DNA of 64,000 bases from Kutzneria buriramensis (lineage in GTDB: Bacteria; Actinomycetota; Actinomycetes; Mycobacteriales; Pseudonocardiaceae): positions 248,001 to 312,000 of the forward strand of contig NZ_QUNO01000007.1 in assembly GCF_003387475.1 (NCBI RefSeq). The letters are read 5' to 3'. A program made the translations under genes and the position numbers. The first letter of the stretch is position 1; the number at the start of each line of letters is the position of its first letter. A model generated the notes under the pieces. The model was given only the letters and a program-made list of their open reading frames with translations. It searched no databases and was not told the origin of the DNA. Shown here piece by piece: positions 1-8,048 of this stretch.

Positions 1-275
1 ACGTCCGTGGGTACGCGCACATCGCGGCCGGCTGGTTCGGGCAGACCGCGTCGCTGGAATCGGTGACGTGGCAGGAGTTCCGTGAGATCACGACCCCGGA
101 GCACGCGGCGATGAGCTGGGACCATCTCTACCGCAGCCAGTGCTGCGCCATCGAGAAGGCCAGGACGCTGCTCGGCTACGCACCGCGCTACGAGCCGGAG
201 GCCGCCGTGCTCGAGTCCGTCCACTGGCTGGTCGATCACGGTGAGCTCGACGTGGCCCGCTCGCTCGTGGTGTGA
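1..275 (+). CDS. NAD-dependent epimerase/dehydratase, C-terminal part (cut by window start)
   Basis: The reading frame is open from base 3 and stops at TGA 273-275, so only about the last 90 residues are present. The tail contains the segment EKARTLLGYAPRYEPEAAV followed by a short helical end. This is the usual C-terminal substrate-domain pattern of extended short-chain (SDR) sugar epimerase/dehydratases, where the phrase 'A-x-x-LLGYxPRY' precedes the last helices. The Rossmann fold, GxxGxxG and YxxxK motifs would lie upstream of the window. The substrate cannot be told from this fragment. The next intact gene is more than 600 bp away, so no operon partner is visible on this side. Confidence 0.6.
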   Translation, partial: VRGYAHIAAGWFGQTASLESVTWQEFREITTPEHAAMSWDHLYRSQCCAIEKARTLLGYAPRYEPEAAVLESVHWLVDHGELDVARSLVV

Positions 276-369
276 CCCGACGGGAACCGGGCGGACGGAT
301 GCCGCGGAACTCCCAGTCGCCGCCCTGTGCGGTGGACTCGCTCTCGGTGGCTGAGCACCGCAGTCCGTG

Positions 370-660
370 CGGACCGGGGTCGGTCCGGTGACGATGTTGT
401 TGGTCAACGTGCCAAGACCTTCGACCTCGACGGAGACGACGTCGCGGAGTTGGCTGGTGTGCCGGACAGCAGGACGTCGCCGGGGAACAACGTGATGGTG
501 CGGGCGATGTCCGCGACGACGTAGTGCATGCCCCATTCCATCTCGTTGGTGCTGCTGTCCTGGCGGACCTCGCCCTTGACGGCGGTGCGGATCGCCTCGC
601 CACGGTAGTCCCGGTCATCGACCAGAGTAGCCGGGCAGAACATTTGGGCCCCAACGAGAT
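370..660 (-). pseudogene. Fumarylacetoacetate hydrolase (FAH) family remnant, frameshifted
   Basis: On the minus strand one frame reads VKGEVRQDSSTNEMEW and then PGDVLLSGTPANS, the C-terminal signature of FAH-family C-C hydrolases/isomerases (normally followed by a valine-rich strand ending in GLGTLTN). That continuation, VVSVEVEGLGTLTNNIV, is present but in another frame, so there is an indel near base 437. No N-terminal half or start codon is recognisable upstream (above base 660). I read it as a decayed gene for a catechol or tyrosine-type degradation hydrolase. Confidence 0.6.
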
Positions 661-761
661 GTCGGCGAAGATGGCGGGTCAACCGGTTCGCCCCTTGTGA
701 AGTAGTGGTTCCCGTCTTATCGTTCGGTACCAAACGAAAGCCTTCGGGGGAGTGCTGGTGA

Positions 762-899
762 GCGCTGACGTGCTGGCTCGATCTCGGCGGTGCGCAGCAG
801 TGCCGCGCCCATGGCATCGACCCCGGCGACCTCCTCGCGCGTACCCGCGACGAGGGAGCACGCGCGCTGGTGGACGCCTTCCTCGACAAGATCGCCTGA
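762..899 (+). pseudogene. Possible C-terminal gene remnant upstream of the aldehyde dehydrogenase
   Basis: An open stretch after the stop at 759-761 ends with GIDPGDLLARTRDEGARALV and a short helical tail before TGA 897-899, 12 bp before the next gene. It looks like an amphipathic C-terminal tail of an aldolase/transaldolase-type enzyme rather than random sequence. It has no start codon, and I cannot name the family with confidence. Confidence 0.25.
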
Positions 900-911
900 G
901 GAGTTCCGGCA

Positions 912-2402
912 ATGTCTCTTCGCACTCACGAAGACTGGCTGCGTCTCGCCGCCGAGGTGAAGCTGCCGTCGCGGCACTACATCGACGGGGCGGACGAGGC
1001 GGGTGACGGGAAGACCTTCGCCGTTGTCTCGCCCCGCGACGGGCGGACCGTCGCCGAGGTCGCCGACGGCGGCGAGCGTGAAGTCGACCTGGCCGTGTCC
1101 GCAGCGCGGCGGGCGTTCGACCATGGGCCGTGGCCGCGACTGGCCCCCGCCGAGCGGGGCCGCGTCCTGGTCCGGCTGGCCGATCTGCTGGAGCTGCACC
1201 GGGACGAGCTCGCGCTGTGCATCAGCCTGGAGATGGGAAAACCGATCTCCGAGGCGCACACCGTCGAGCTCCGGGCGGCGGCCGCTGCCTTCCGCTGGTA
1301 CGGACAGTTGGCGGACAAGATCGTCGACGAGTCCCCACAGACCGCCCAGGACACGCTGGCGCTGGTCACGCGCGAGCCCACCGGCGTGGTCGGCGCGGTG
1401 GTGCCGTGGAACTTCCCATTGACCCTGGCCTCCTGGAAGGTCGCCCCCGCGCTGGCCACCGGATGCACGGTCGTGCTCAAGCCGTCCGAGTTCTCACCGC
1501 TGTCCGCGCTGATGGTGGCCAAGCTGGCGACCGAGGCCGGTCTGCCGCCGGGCGCGCTGAACGTCGTGGTCGGTGACGGCTCCACCGCGGGGCGCGCGAT
1601 CGGCCTGCATCCGGACGTGGACGTCGTGGCGTTCACCGGCTCCACGGACGTGGGCCGTCACTTCCTCCGATACGCCGCCGACTCCAACCTCAAGCGTGTG
1701 TGGCTCGAACTCGGCGGGAAGTCGCCCAACATCATCTTCCCGGATGCTCCGGACCTCGACCTGGCCGCCGCCACTGCCGCCTGGGGAATCTTCTTCAACC
1801 AGGGCGAGATGTGCACCGCGCCGTCCCGTCTGCTGGTCCATCGCTCGATCGCGGATCGCATCACCGACGCCGTGGTGGCGCGGGCCCAGGCGTTGCGCGT
1901 CGGTGATCCGCTCGACCCCGCCACGGAGATGGGCGCGTTGGTCCGGGAAAGCCACCTGGACCGCGTCCGCGCGCACATCGACGCCGCCGTCGCGGACGGA
2001 GCCAGGCTACGTGTGGGCGGCTCGCGGGTGCTCGCGGAGACCGGCGGCAGCTATCTGCGACCCACCGTCTTCGACCACGTCGCGCCGGCGTCCCGGCTCG
2101 CGCGGGAGGAGGTGTTCGGACCGGTCCTCGCCGTCCTGGCCTTCGACGAGGTCGACGAAGCCGTGGCGTTGGCCAACGCCAGCGACTACGGGCTGGCTGC
2201 GGGGCTGTGGACCTCCGACCTGACGACCGCGCATCGTGTCTCCCGTGCCCTGCGGGCCGGCACGGTGTGGGTGAACTGCTACGAGGAGGGTGACATGACC
2301 GTGCCGTTCGGCGGCGTCAAGCTCTCGGGCAACGGACGGGACAAGTCCGCGCACGCCCTCGACAAGTACACCGAGCTCAAGACGACCTGGGTCCAGCTGT
2401 GA
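912..2402 (+). CDS. PuuC-like aldehyde dehydrogenase (gamma-glutamyl-gamma-aminobutyraldehyde dehydrogenase)
   Basis: 496-residue NAD(P)-dependent aldehyde dehydrogenase of normal family length. The cofactor and fold motifs are visible: VVPWNFPL, the GFTGSTxVG-type loop (FTGSTDVG), the general-base glutamate in LELGGKSPN and the catalytic cysteine in GEMCTAPSR. The C-terminus, with PFGGVKLSGNGRDKS followed by a TELKTTW tail, is the one typical of PuuC, which oxidises gamma-glutamyl-gamma-aminobutyraldehyde in putrescine breakdown. This fits the next gene, whose GTG start overlaps this stop by 4 bp (GTGA) and encodes the matching amide hydrolase. ATG 912 is preceded by a GAGGAG-like site at about 897-903. 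A broader semialdehyde specificity remains possible because no gamma-glutamylputrescine synthetase or oxidase lies in the window. Confidence 0.85.
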   Translation: MSLRTHEDWLRLAAEVKLPSRHYIDGADEAGDGKTFAVVSPRDGRTVAEVADGGEREVDLAVSAARRAFDHGPWPRLAPAERGRVLVRLADLLELHRDELALCISLEMGKPISEAHTVELRAAAAAFRWYGQLADKIVDESPQTAQDTLALVTREPTGVVGAVVPWNFPLTLASWKVAPALATGCTVVLKPSEFSPLSALMVAKLATEAGLPPGALNVVVGDGSTAGRAIGLHPDVDVVAFTGSTDVGRHFLRYAADSNLKRVWLELGGKSPNIIFPDAPDLDLAAATAAWGIFFNQGEMCTAPSRLLVHRSIADRITDAVVARAQALRVGDPLDPATEMGALVRESHLDRVRAHIDAAVADGARLRVGGSRVLAETGGSYLRPTVFDHVAPASRLAREEVFGPVLAVLAFDEVDEAVALANASDYGLAAGLWTSDLTTAHRVSRALRAGTVWVNCYEEGDMTVPFGGVKLSGNGRDKSAHALDKYTELKTTWVQL

Positions 2403-3103
2403 GCACACGTCCGCTGATCGCGGTGCCCGCCCGGTTCTCCGCCGGCGCCTCGGCGCTTCGCTATGCCGCGGAGGTCAACGCCCGAGCGCTGGTCGAAGCG
2501 GTGTGGCGGGCCGGCGGTGAACCGGCGACGATCCACCCGGCGGAAGCCTCACCAGCCGACCTCGCCGTTCGGCTCAGCCGTTTCGACGGTGTCCTGCTGC
2601 CAGGGGGCGGCGACGTGGCGCCGGCCGCGTACGGCGCCGATTCGGTGCACGGCGCCGTCTACGACGTCGACCACGTTCAGGACGCCTTCGACCTCGCGCT
2701 TGCCCGGGTTGCGTTGGACAGCGGACTGCCCCTGCTGGCCGTCTGTCGGGGACTTCAGGTCGTCAACGTCGCGCTCGGAGGGACCCTTGAGCAGGACATG
2801 GGCGGCCCGGACCGGGACCACCGGCATGTCGTGCACGAGGTGCGACTCGTCCACGGCTCTGTGGTCGCCAAGGCGACCGGCGCCGAGTCCTGCGTCGTCT
2901 CGTGCTACCACCATCAACGCGTCGATCGGCTCGGCGCCGGACTGACCGCCACGGCTCTCGCGGCGGACGACACGATCGAGGCCGTCGAGCTGCCGAGCAC
3001 TCCCGGCTGGTTCGCCGCCGTCCAGTGGCACCCCGAGGACACCGCGTCGAAGGATTCGGCGGCCCAGTCGCTGTTCGACGAGCTCGTTCGAGCCGCAACC
3101 TAG
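2399..3103 (+). CDS. PuuD-like gamma-glutamyl-gamma-aminobutyrate hydrolase (class I GATase fold, peptidase C26)
   Basis: 234 residues. The class I glutamine-amidotransferase-like fold is shown by LLPGGGDVAPAAYG, the nucleophile elbow LAVCRGLQVVNVALGG with the catalytic cysteine, and the C-terminal catalytic His-Glu in WHPEDT. PuuD-type enzymes release GABA from gamma-glutamyl-GABA in the cytosol. Start GTG 2399 overlaps the stop of the upstream aldehyde dehydrogenase, so the two are translationally coupled and probably perform successive steps. Family length is normal (about 230-260). The putative cysteine hydrolase could act on other gamma-glutamyl amides, but the pairing supports the polyamine/GABA role. 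Confidence 0.85.
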   Translation: MSTRPLIAVPARFSAGASALRYAAEVNARALVEAVWRAGGEPATIHPAEASPADLAVRLSRFDGVLLPGGGDVAPAAYGADSVHGAVYDVDHVQDAFDLALARVALDSGLPLLAVCRGLQVVNVALGGTLEQDMGGPDRDHRHVVHEVRLVHGSVVAKATGAESCVVSCYHHQRVDRLGAGLTATALAADDTIEAVELPSTPGWFAAVQWHPEDTASKDSAAQSLFDELVRAAT

Positions 3104-3149
3104 ACCAGGCTCCGCAGGGGACGGAAGAAGCCACGGATGTCGGCGCGCG

Positions 3150-3404
3150 TTGGCCGACGGCGAGGTCGATCTCGGCGCCGGGGGCGACTGGGTTCGCGTC
3201 CGTGCCCAGCTCGCGGCGCTACCCGGCATCGAGGCCCCGACCGTGGAGGCGATCGCCAAGCGTGCCCTCGGCGATCCCGACGCATTCAGCGCCGCCGACC
3301 CCGTCGTCCGCCGTGCCGCCCGCAAGCTCGGCTTGACCGCCCTGCCAACGCATTCCGCCGCCTGGCGGCCTTGGCGCGCCTACGCCGTGCAGTATCTGTC
3401 CTGA
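3150..3404 (+). pseudogene. AlkA/Ada-type DNA-3-methyladenine glycosylase, C-terminal remnant
   Basis: The 84-residue frame carries ALPGIEAPTVEAIAKRALGD, then VVRRAARKLGL and a WRPWRAYAVQYL ending. These match the HhH-GPD end of AlkA glycosylases (LPGIGPWTAxYIAxRALGDPDAF ... WRPWRAYA). The first half of the enzyme is missing and the hairpin glycines are altered (GIEAP instead of GIGPW), so it is a decayed 3' fragment with no function expected. It sits directly after the PuuD-like gene. Confidence 0.7.
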
Positions 3405-3587
3405 AGGTGTCCCGGTTCGAGCACCGACGAGCCGTCGTCGATGGAGAAAGAAGTGTCAATTCCCCGTCAGGACAACAGTGTTCGGGTGAGCCGGTCGAGT
3501 CTCGCCGCGGCCGCCGGGTCGAATCCGTTGGTGTGAAACGATATCCGTTTCCCTGTGTCGGGGGCCGGCCCCGGACCCGCGGCGGCC

Positions 3588-3988
3588 ATGCCGTGGAGCC
3601 TCGGCGTCCTTGGCGACCTGCTGTGGACCAGGCTGCCGGAAACCCGGCCGGCACTGGCGGGTCTGCTGGTCCGGGAGATCGAGGACGCCGTGAACGGCGA
3701 CCGCGAGCTGCTTCCCGCGCTGGCCGGCGACATGGTGTGCCGAAGGCGCTCTGGTTCCCGGTGCTGGAGCTGGCGCTGGATCGGTATCCGGCCGACCGCG
3801 ACCGGCTCGCCGTGCAGCTGTCGGTGGTGTTCGAGGCCTATCGGGCCGACGGCCCGGACCAGAGCGCGATCCGGTACGCGTTGGAGAACTACCTCTTCGA
3901 GTTCTTGGTGGAACCCGGGTACCGGGAGATCGTCGCGGAGGCCCATCCGGAACTGTCCGCGCTGGTGGCCCGGGTGGTGTCGAGCTGA
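3588..3988 (+). pseudogene. Unknown protein, coding sequence split by a frameshift near base 3735
   Basis: One frame from ATG 3588 (or GTG 3555) encodes a helical N-terminal part up to ALAGDMV. A second frame picks up with KALWFPVLELALDRYPADRD and runs through YALENYLFEFLVEPGYREIV to TGA 3986-3988. The two halves join into one plausible helical protein of about 130 residues if one indel near 3735 is corrected. I do not recognise the family. It is either a recent pseudogene or a sequencing error. It is convergent with the AfsR-like regulator that ends at 4026. Confidence 0.45.
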
Positions 3989-4025
3989 CCTCACACGCAC
4001 ATTCCCGGCTCGCGAACCGCGTCGG

Positions 4026-6803
4026 TCAGCGGCGCGTGGTCACCGAGCCGCTGTCGAGCTGTTGCCGCACGCGGTCGGCGTTGGCGGCTCGGTGTTGGGA
4101 CTCGTACAGCTCGAGCGCCTCCCGCCAGGCGGTGCGGGCGCGGTCGTGGTGGCCGAGGACGGTGTGCGCGTCGCCGAGCTTGTCGAGGGTGTCGGCGACG
4201 CGGGTCGTGTGGCCGAGGTGGCGGCGCAGGGCGAGGGCCTGCTCGTAGTCTTCAACGGCTTGGTGGTGGTTTCCGGCGTGGTGGTTGATGTAGCCGAGGC
4301 TGTCCAGGGCGGATGCCTCGCCGTCGGGGTTGTGGCAGCGGCGGAACAGGGCGAGTGCGTCGTGGCAGTGGGCGCGGGCGGAGTTCAGGTCGCCGAGCCG
4401 GGCGGCGTACCAGCCGACGTTGTTGAGTGCCCGGCCTTCCCACGTGGGTTGGTCGAGCGTGCGGTACAGGCTCAGGGCCTGGGTGGCGTGGTGCAGTGCC
4501 TGCTGGTCACCGCCGTGCGCTTCCCACGCCGCGGCCAGCGCCTGGTGCGTGTGGGCTTGCTGGGCGGGGTCGTGGCAGCGTTCGGCGAGGTCGAGGGCCG
4601 CGCTCAGATGCGCGATGGCCTCGTCGCGGCGGCCCAGGTCGCCGTGGGCGCGGCCGAGGAGCCGGTGGGCGGTGATCTGGGACGTCGGGTCGGGTAGGTG
4701 TGTCGCGGCGTCCAGCGCCAGCTCCCACACGGCGACCCGGTCCTGGCGGTGTCGCCGCCGCGAGTGGAAGGTCTCCATCGCCCAGGCCAGGTGCCAGACC
4801 AGCTGGTGCCAGCGATGGTCCGCGGCGCAGCGCTGGGCCGCCAGCAGGTTGGGGTGTTCCGTGTCGAACCAGGTCAGCGCCGCAGTGGCGTCCGCCGGTG
4901 GCTCGGGGGTGGCGCCGGGGGCCAGGGCGTCGAGTGGGACGAACGTACGGTGGGGGTCCAGCAGACGGTCGGCGGCATGCGCGGTGTGCAGGTAGTGGTC
5001 GACCACCCGCCTCAGGGCCGCCGACCGTGTGTCCTCGGCGAGGGTGTCGTGGGCGGTGGCGCTGGCGTAGGCGCGGATCAGGTCGTGCATCGAATACCGG
5101 CCGTTCGCGCGGCGGCCCAGCAACGACGCATCCTCCAACTCGCGCAGCACCTTCGCCATGCGAGGCTTGGACGCAGCCGTGAGGCCGGCGGCGGCAGGCA
5201 GGCCGATATCGGCGCCGGGGGCGATGCCCAGCAGTGCGAACGCCGTGCGTTGCTCGGTGGTCAGGGCGCGCAGGGACCAGGACAGCACCGCGGGCAGGCT
5301 GGCGGCGGGGACGTCGTCGTCCAGCGCGTCCAGACCGAATTCGCGGAGTTCGGCGGCGAACTCGGCCAGTGGAATCCCGGGCCGGGCGTGGGCGCGGCCG
5401 GCGGTGATGGCCAACGCCAGCGGATAGCGACCGCACGACCGGATCAGATCCGCGACCGCGTCGGGTTCGGCGTCGAGGCGCTTGTCGCCGAGGCGATCCG
5501 TCAGCAGCTCGTGTGCCTCGTCCTCGTCGAGAGTGGACAGCGACAGGTGGCGGGCGCCGTACCGGTGCAGGAGCGTCGTGAGCGTCTTCCTGCTGGTGAC
5601 GAGCACGGTGCAGGTCGGGGTGCCGGGGAGCAACGGGATGACCTGATCGGCCGTGGCGGCGTTGTCCAACACGATGAGCATTCGTTTGTCGGCGATCGTG
5701 CTGCGGTAGCAGGCCGCATGCTCGTCGAGGCCGCCGGAGACGCGGGTGGCGTCGACGCCGAGGGCGTCCAGGAATCCGCGCACCGCGGTCAGCGGGTCGA
5801 GCGGATCGCTGTCGGGGCTGAAGCCGCGCAGATCCGCGAAGAGTTGCCCGTCCGGGAAGCGGTCCGCGTGCGCGTGGGCCCAGTGCAGCGCCAGCCAGGT
5901 CTTGCCGATCCCGCCCGCGCCGGCCAGGGCGGAGATCACCACCGTCGGAGCGTCGCCGGCCTGGTCCAGCTGCGCGGTGAGTTCGGCCAGTTCGCTGCCG
6001 CGGCCGGCGAACTGCGCCGGCGGGGTGGGTAGCTGCCGCGGCACCGACTCCGGCATCGCCGCGCGCCGGGCGGTGCCGAGCAGGGACGGGTCGGCGCGGA
6101 GGATCCGCTGGTGCAGCTCCTGCAACGCGGGGCCCGGGTCGGTGCCCAACTCCTCGGCCAATCGTGTCCGCATACGCCGGTAGAGCTCCAAGGCATCGGC
6201 GGCACGGCCGGCGCGGTAGAGGGCCAGCAGGTACTGGCCGGCAACCCGTTCGTCCAACGGATGCTCGGTCAGGCGCGCGGACAGCTCGTCGACCAGGTCC
6301 TCGCCGTGTCCCAGGCGTAGGCGCGCGTCGGCGAGATCGTGTTGGGCGAGCAGACGTTGCTGGTGCAGCCGGTCGCGCTCCGCGCTTGCCCAGGTGCCCT
6401 CCAGACCCGCCAGGGCCTCCCCACGCCACAGTCCGAGGGCCTCGGTCAGCAGGGTCACGGCCTGGGCGTCGGTGGTGGCCGCCCGGGCCTGGTCGCCCAG
6501 GTCACGAAACCGCTGCACGTCCACCGCTGTCCGCTCGGCCACCAGGACGTATCCACCGGATCGCGCCAACAGTCTCGCGCTGCCCACCGCGCGCCGCAGG
6601 CGCGACACGTAGCTCTGGAGGGTGCCTCGCGCTCGCTGAGGTGGATCGTCGCCCCACACGCGCCGCACGAGATCGTCGACGGAGACCACGCGGTTGGCGT
6701 CGACGAGCAAGATCGCGAGCACCAGACGCTGCCGGGCCGGCCCCAGCACGACCGGTTCCCCCGCGACGTCGGCGGTGACCTCGCCCAGTACCCCGAACTC
6801 CAT
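4026..6803 (-). CDS. AfsR/SARP-like transcriptional regulator: winged helix - BTAD - NB-ARC - TPR
   Basis: About 925 residues. The N-terminus (about 1-95) is an OmpR-type winged helix (LGEVTADVAGEPVVLGPARQ ... GTLQSYVSRLRR). The bacterial transcriptional activation domain follows (about 100-250), then a STAND NTPase with Walker A ALAGAGGIGKTWLALHW near residue 290 and Walker B RMLIVLDNA. The C-terminal third is TPR repeats ending HDRARTAWREALELYE. Such proteins activate secondary-metabolite or stress genes after nucleotide-dependent oligomerisation. I chose ATG at 6803 because GGTGGGGG precedes it and the DNA-binding domain begins there; upstream extension codes nothing recognisable. It is divergent from arsR at 7138. 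A fragment of a related gene's C-terminus is at 34014-34150. Confidence 0.85.
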   Translation of the reverse strand: MEFGVLGEVTADVAGEPVVLGPARQRLVLAILLVDANRVVSVDDLVRRVWGDDPPQRARGTLQSYVSRLRRAVGSARLLARSGGYVLVAERTAVDVQRFRDLGDQARAATTDAQAVTLLTEALGLWRGEALAGLEGTWASAERDRLHQQRLLAQHDLADARLRLGHGEDLVDELSARLTEHPLDERVAGQYLLALYRAGRAADALELYRRMRTRLAEELGTDPGPALQELHQRILRADPSLLGTARRAAMPESVPRQLPTPPAQFAGRGSELAELTAQLDQAGDAPTVVISALAGAGGIGKTWLALHWAHAHADRFPDGQLFADLRGFSPDSDPLDPLTAVRGFLDALGVDATRVSGGLDEHAACYRSTIADKRMLIVLDNAATADQVIPLLPGTPTCTVLVTSRKTLTTLLHRYGARHLSLSTLDEDEAHELLTDRLGDKRLDAEPDAVADLIRSCGRYPLALAITAGRAHARPGIPLAEFAAELREFGLDALDDDVPAASLPAVLSWSLRALTTEQRTAFALLGIAPGADIGLPAAAGLTAASKPRMAKVLRELEDASLLGRRANGRYSMHDLIRAYASATAHDTLAEDTRSAALRRVVDHYLHTAHAADRLLDPHRTFVPLDALAPGATPEPPADATAALTWFDTEHPNLLAAQRCAADHRWHQLVWHLAWAMETFHSRRRHRQDRVAVWELALDAATHLPDPTSQITAHRLLGRAHGDLGRRDEAIAHLSAALDLAERCHDPAQQAHTHQALAAAWEAHGGDQQALHHATQALSLYRTLDQPTWEGRALNNVGWYAARLGDLNSARAHCHDALALFRRCHNPDGEASALDSLGYINHHAGNHHQAVEDYEQALALRRHLGHTTRVADTLDKLGDAHTVLGHHDRARTAWREALELYESQHRAANADRVRQQLDSGSVTTRR

Positions 6804-7031
6804 CACGCAAGCCCCCACCATCGCCGCAGTCGTCAGGCTCCCGACCACCTCGATATTGGGCGTGACCAGCGGAATGCAGCGGTTTGCAAGCAGTTCGGGC
6901 GAACGGTAGCACAGTGCGGGATCACGACAATTCGGCTTGAACGCCGTCGGACCCGCAAGCGCAAGTCGCCTGACCCAAGCCCCCGATGGACGGCGCCGAG
7001 GAGGGCGAGTACCCTCACCGCCCGTGAAGAC

Positions 7032-7047
7032 TTGATAAGTTTTGCAA
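7032..7047. promoter_or_regulatory. Candidate ArsR operator, site A (TTG-N10-CAA)
   Basis: TTGATAAGTTTTGCAA lies 91 bp upstream of the GTG start of the first arsR gene. An equivalent site occurs at the same distance before the second arsR copy (58158-58173) and variants occur at 14693, 56646 and 58710. The inverted TTG/CAA ends with fixed 10-bp spacing suggest a dimeric repressor site. The assignment to ArsR is inference. Confidence 0.5.
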
Positions 7048-7137
7048 TTGTGGATCTGTGAAAGGTGGGCGTGTTCGATCCTCTCGCGGCGGGACAGGGG
7101 AGGATCACGGCATGACGACGAGGGCGGGGTGGTCCGC

Positions 7138-7512
7138 GTGAGCAGGCCGCTGTACCAGCTGAAGGCCGAGTTCTTCAAGACGCTGGGGCATCCGGCGCGG
7201 ATCCGGGTGCTGGAGCTGCTCAGCCAGCGCGAGCACGCGGTGGCCGAGATGCTGCCCGAGGTCGGCATCGAGGCGACCAACCTCTCCCAGCAGCTGGCGG
7301 TGCTGCGCCGGGCCGGTCTGGTGGTCACCCGCAAAGAGGGCTCGAACGTCTACTACTCGCTGACCAGTCCGCAGGTGGCCGAGCTGCTGGCGGTGGCCCG
7401 GTCGATCCTGACGGGGGTGCTGTCCGGCCAGATGGAACTGCTGGAAGACCTCCGGACGGCCGTGCCGGGCACGGCTTCGGAACTACCCGCCTCGGAGTCG
7501 CCGGGCGGCTGA
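7138..7512 (+). CDS. ArsR-family winged-helix repressor (Rv0081-like), copy 1
   Basis: 124 residues from GTG 7138; GTG 7129 is an alternative with a closer GAGGG. The protein begins SRPLYQLKAEFFKTLGHPAR, continues with IRVLELLSQREHAVAEM, and has the recognition-helix region ATNLSQQLAVLRRAGLVVTR and the wing EGSNVYYSLTS. The sequence and its position directly ahead of a hydrogenase-4-like operon resemble M. tuberculosis Rv0081, a hypoxia-linked regulator in front of Rv0082-Rv0087. No CxC-type metal-binding motif is visible in helix 3, so the signal is probably not arsenic-type metal sensing. A near-identical second copy, including about 105 bp of upstream DNA, is at 58265-58636. Likely autoregulated through site A at 7032-7047. 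Confidence 0.85.
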   Translation: MSRPLYQLKAEFFKTLGHPARIRVLELLSQREHAVAEMLPEVGIEATNLSQQLAVLRRAGLVVTRKEGSNVYYSLTSPQVAELLAVARSILTGVLSGQMELLEDLRTAVPGTASELPASESPGG

Positions 7513-7562
7513 GCCGCGGGCGCGCCCCGCTGCTCCGGACGTGGCAGAAGGGGAGCAGGGAA

Positions 7563-8048
7563 GTGCTGCGGTTGTGGCGCAGGATCTGGAGAATCGGACG
7601 GGCCGCGGAGCCGGCCCCGGCCGGCCCGGTCGGTGACCGGCCGGCGGTCGCGGCGGGGTGGCGGGGTTCGGTGCAGGTGCGCCACGTCGACGCGGGATCG
7701 TGCAACGGCTGCGAGATCGAGATCGCGGCGGCGTTCGGACCGGTGTACGACGCCGAGCGGTACGGCGCCCGGTTGGTGGCTTCACCCCGGCACGCGGACG
7801 CGCTGTTGGTGACCGGGCCGGTGACCCGCAACATGGCGGAACCCTTGCGCCGCACCCATGACGCGGTGCCCTCGCCCCGCGTTGTCGTCGCGGTCGGCGA
7901 CTGCGCCCGTGACTGCGGCGTGTTCGCCAGCGCCTACGGGGTGGTCGGTCCGGTCCGCGACGTCATTCCGGTCGACCTGGAAGTCGCCGGCTGCCCGCCC
8001 CGACCGGAGGCGATCACCGAGGCGCTGCGGAAGCTGACCGGCCGGTGA
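7563..8048 (+). CDS. NuoB/HycG-like iron-sulfur subunit of a hydrogenase-4-like (Ehr-type) complex
   Basis: 161 residues. The [4Fe-4S] cluster ligands of the NuoB/hydrogenase small-subunit family are all visible: the SCNGCEIEI pair, GDCARDCG and the final GCPPRPE. It would form the membrane-peripheral electron-transfer module together with the NuoCD-like subunit encoded at 13162. GTG 7563 is preceded by a GGGGAG site, and the 3' end overlaps the next gene by 4 bp. The gene follows arsR by 50 bp, so the regulator probably heads the operon. The cluster being intact while the partner's NiFe site is lost (see 13162-14661) points to electron transfer rather than hydrogen chemistry. Confidence 0.85.
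   Translation: MLRLWRRIWRIGRAAEPAPAGPVGDRPAVAAGWRGSVQVRHVDAGSCNGCEIEIAAAFGPVYDAERYGARLVASPRHADALLVTGPVTRNMAEPLRRTHDAVPSPRVVVAVGDCARDCGVFASAYGVVGPVRDVIPVDLEVAGCPPRPEAITEALRKLTGR

Noticed and set aside
4507-6429. Long open frame antisense-shifted inside the AfsR-like regulator
   Set aside because: Arg/Pro/Gly-rich translation without motifs; a by-product of high G+C content over the real gene.
6804-7334. N-terminal extension of the AfsR-like regulator up to 7334 (minus strand)
   Set aside because: It would overlap arsR, contains no domain, and the DNA-binding domain starts at 6803 with a good ribosome site.
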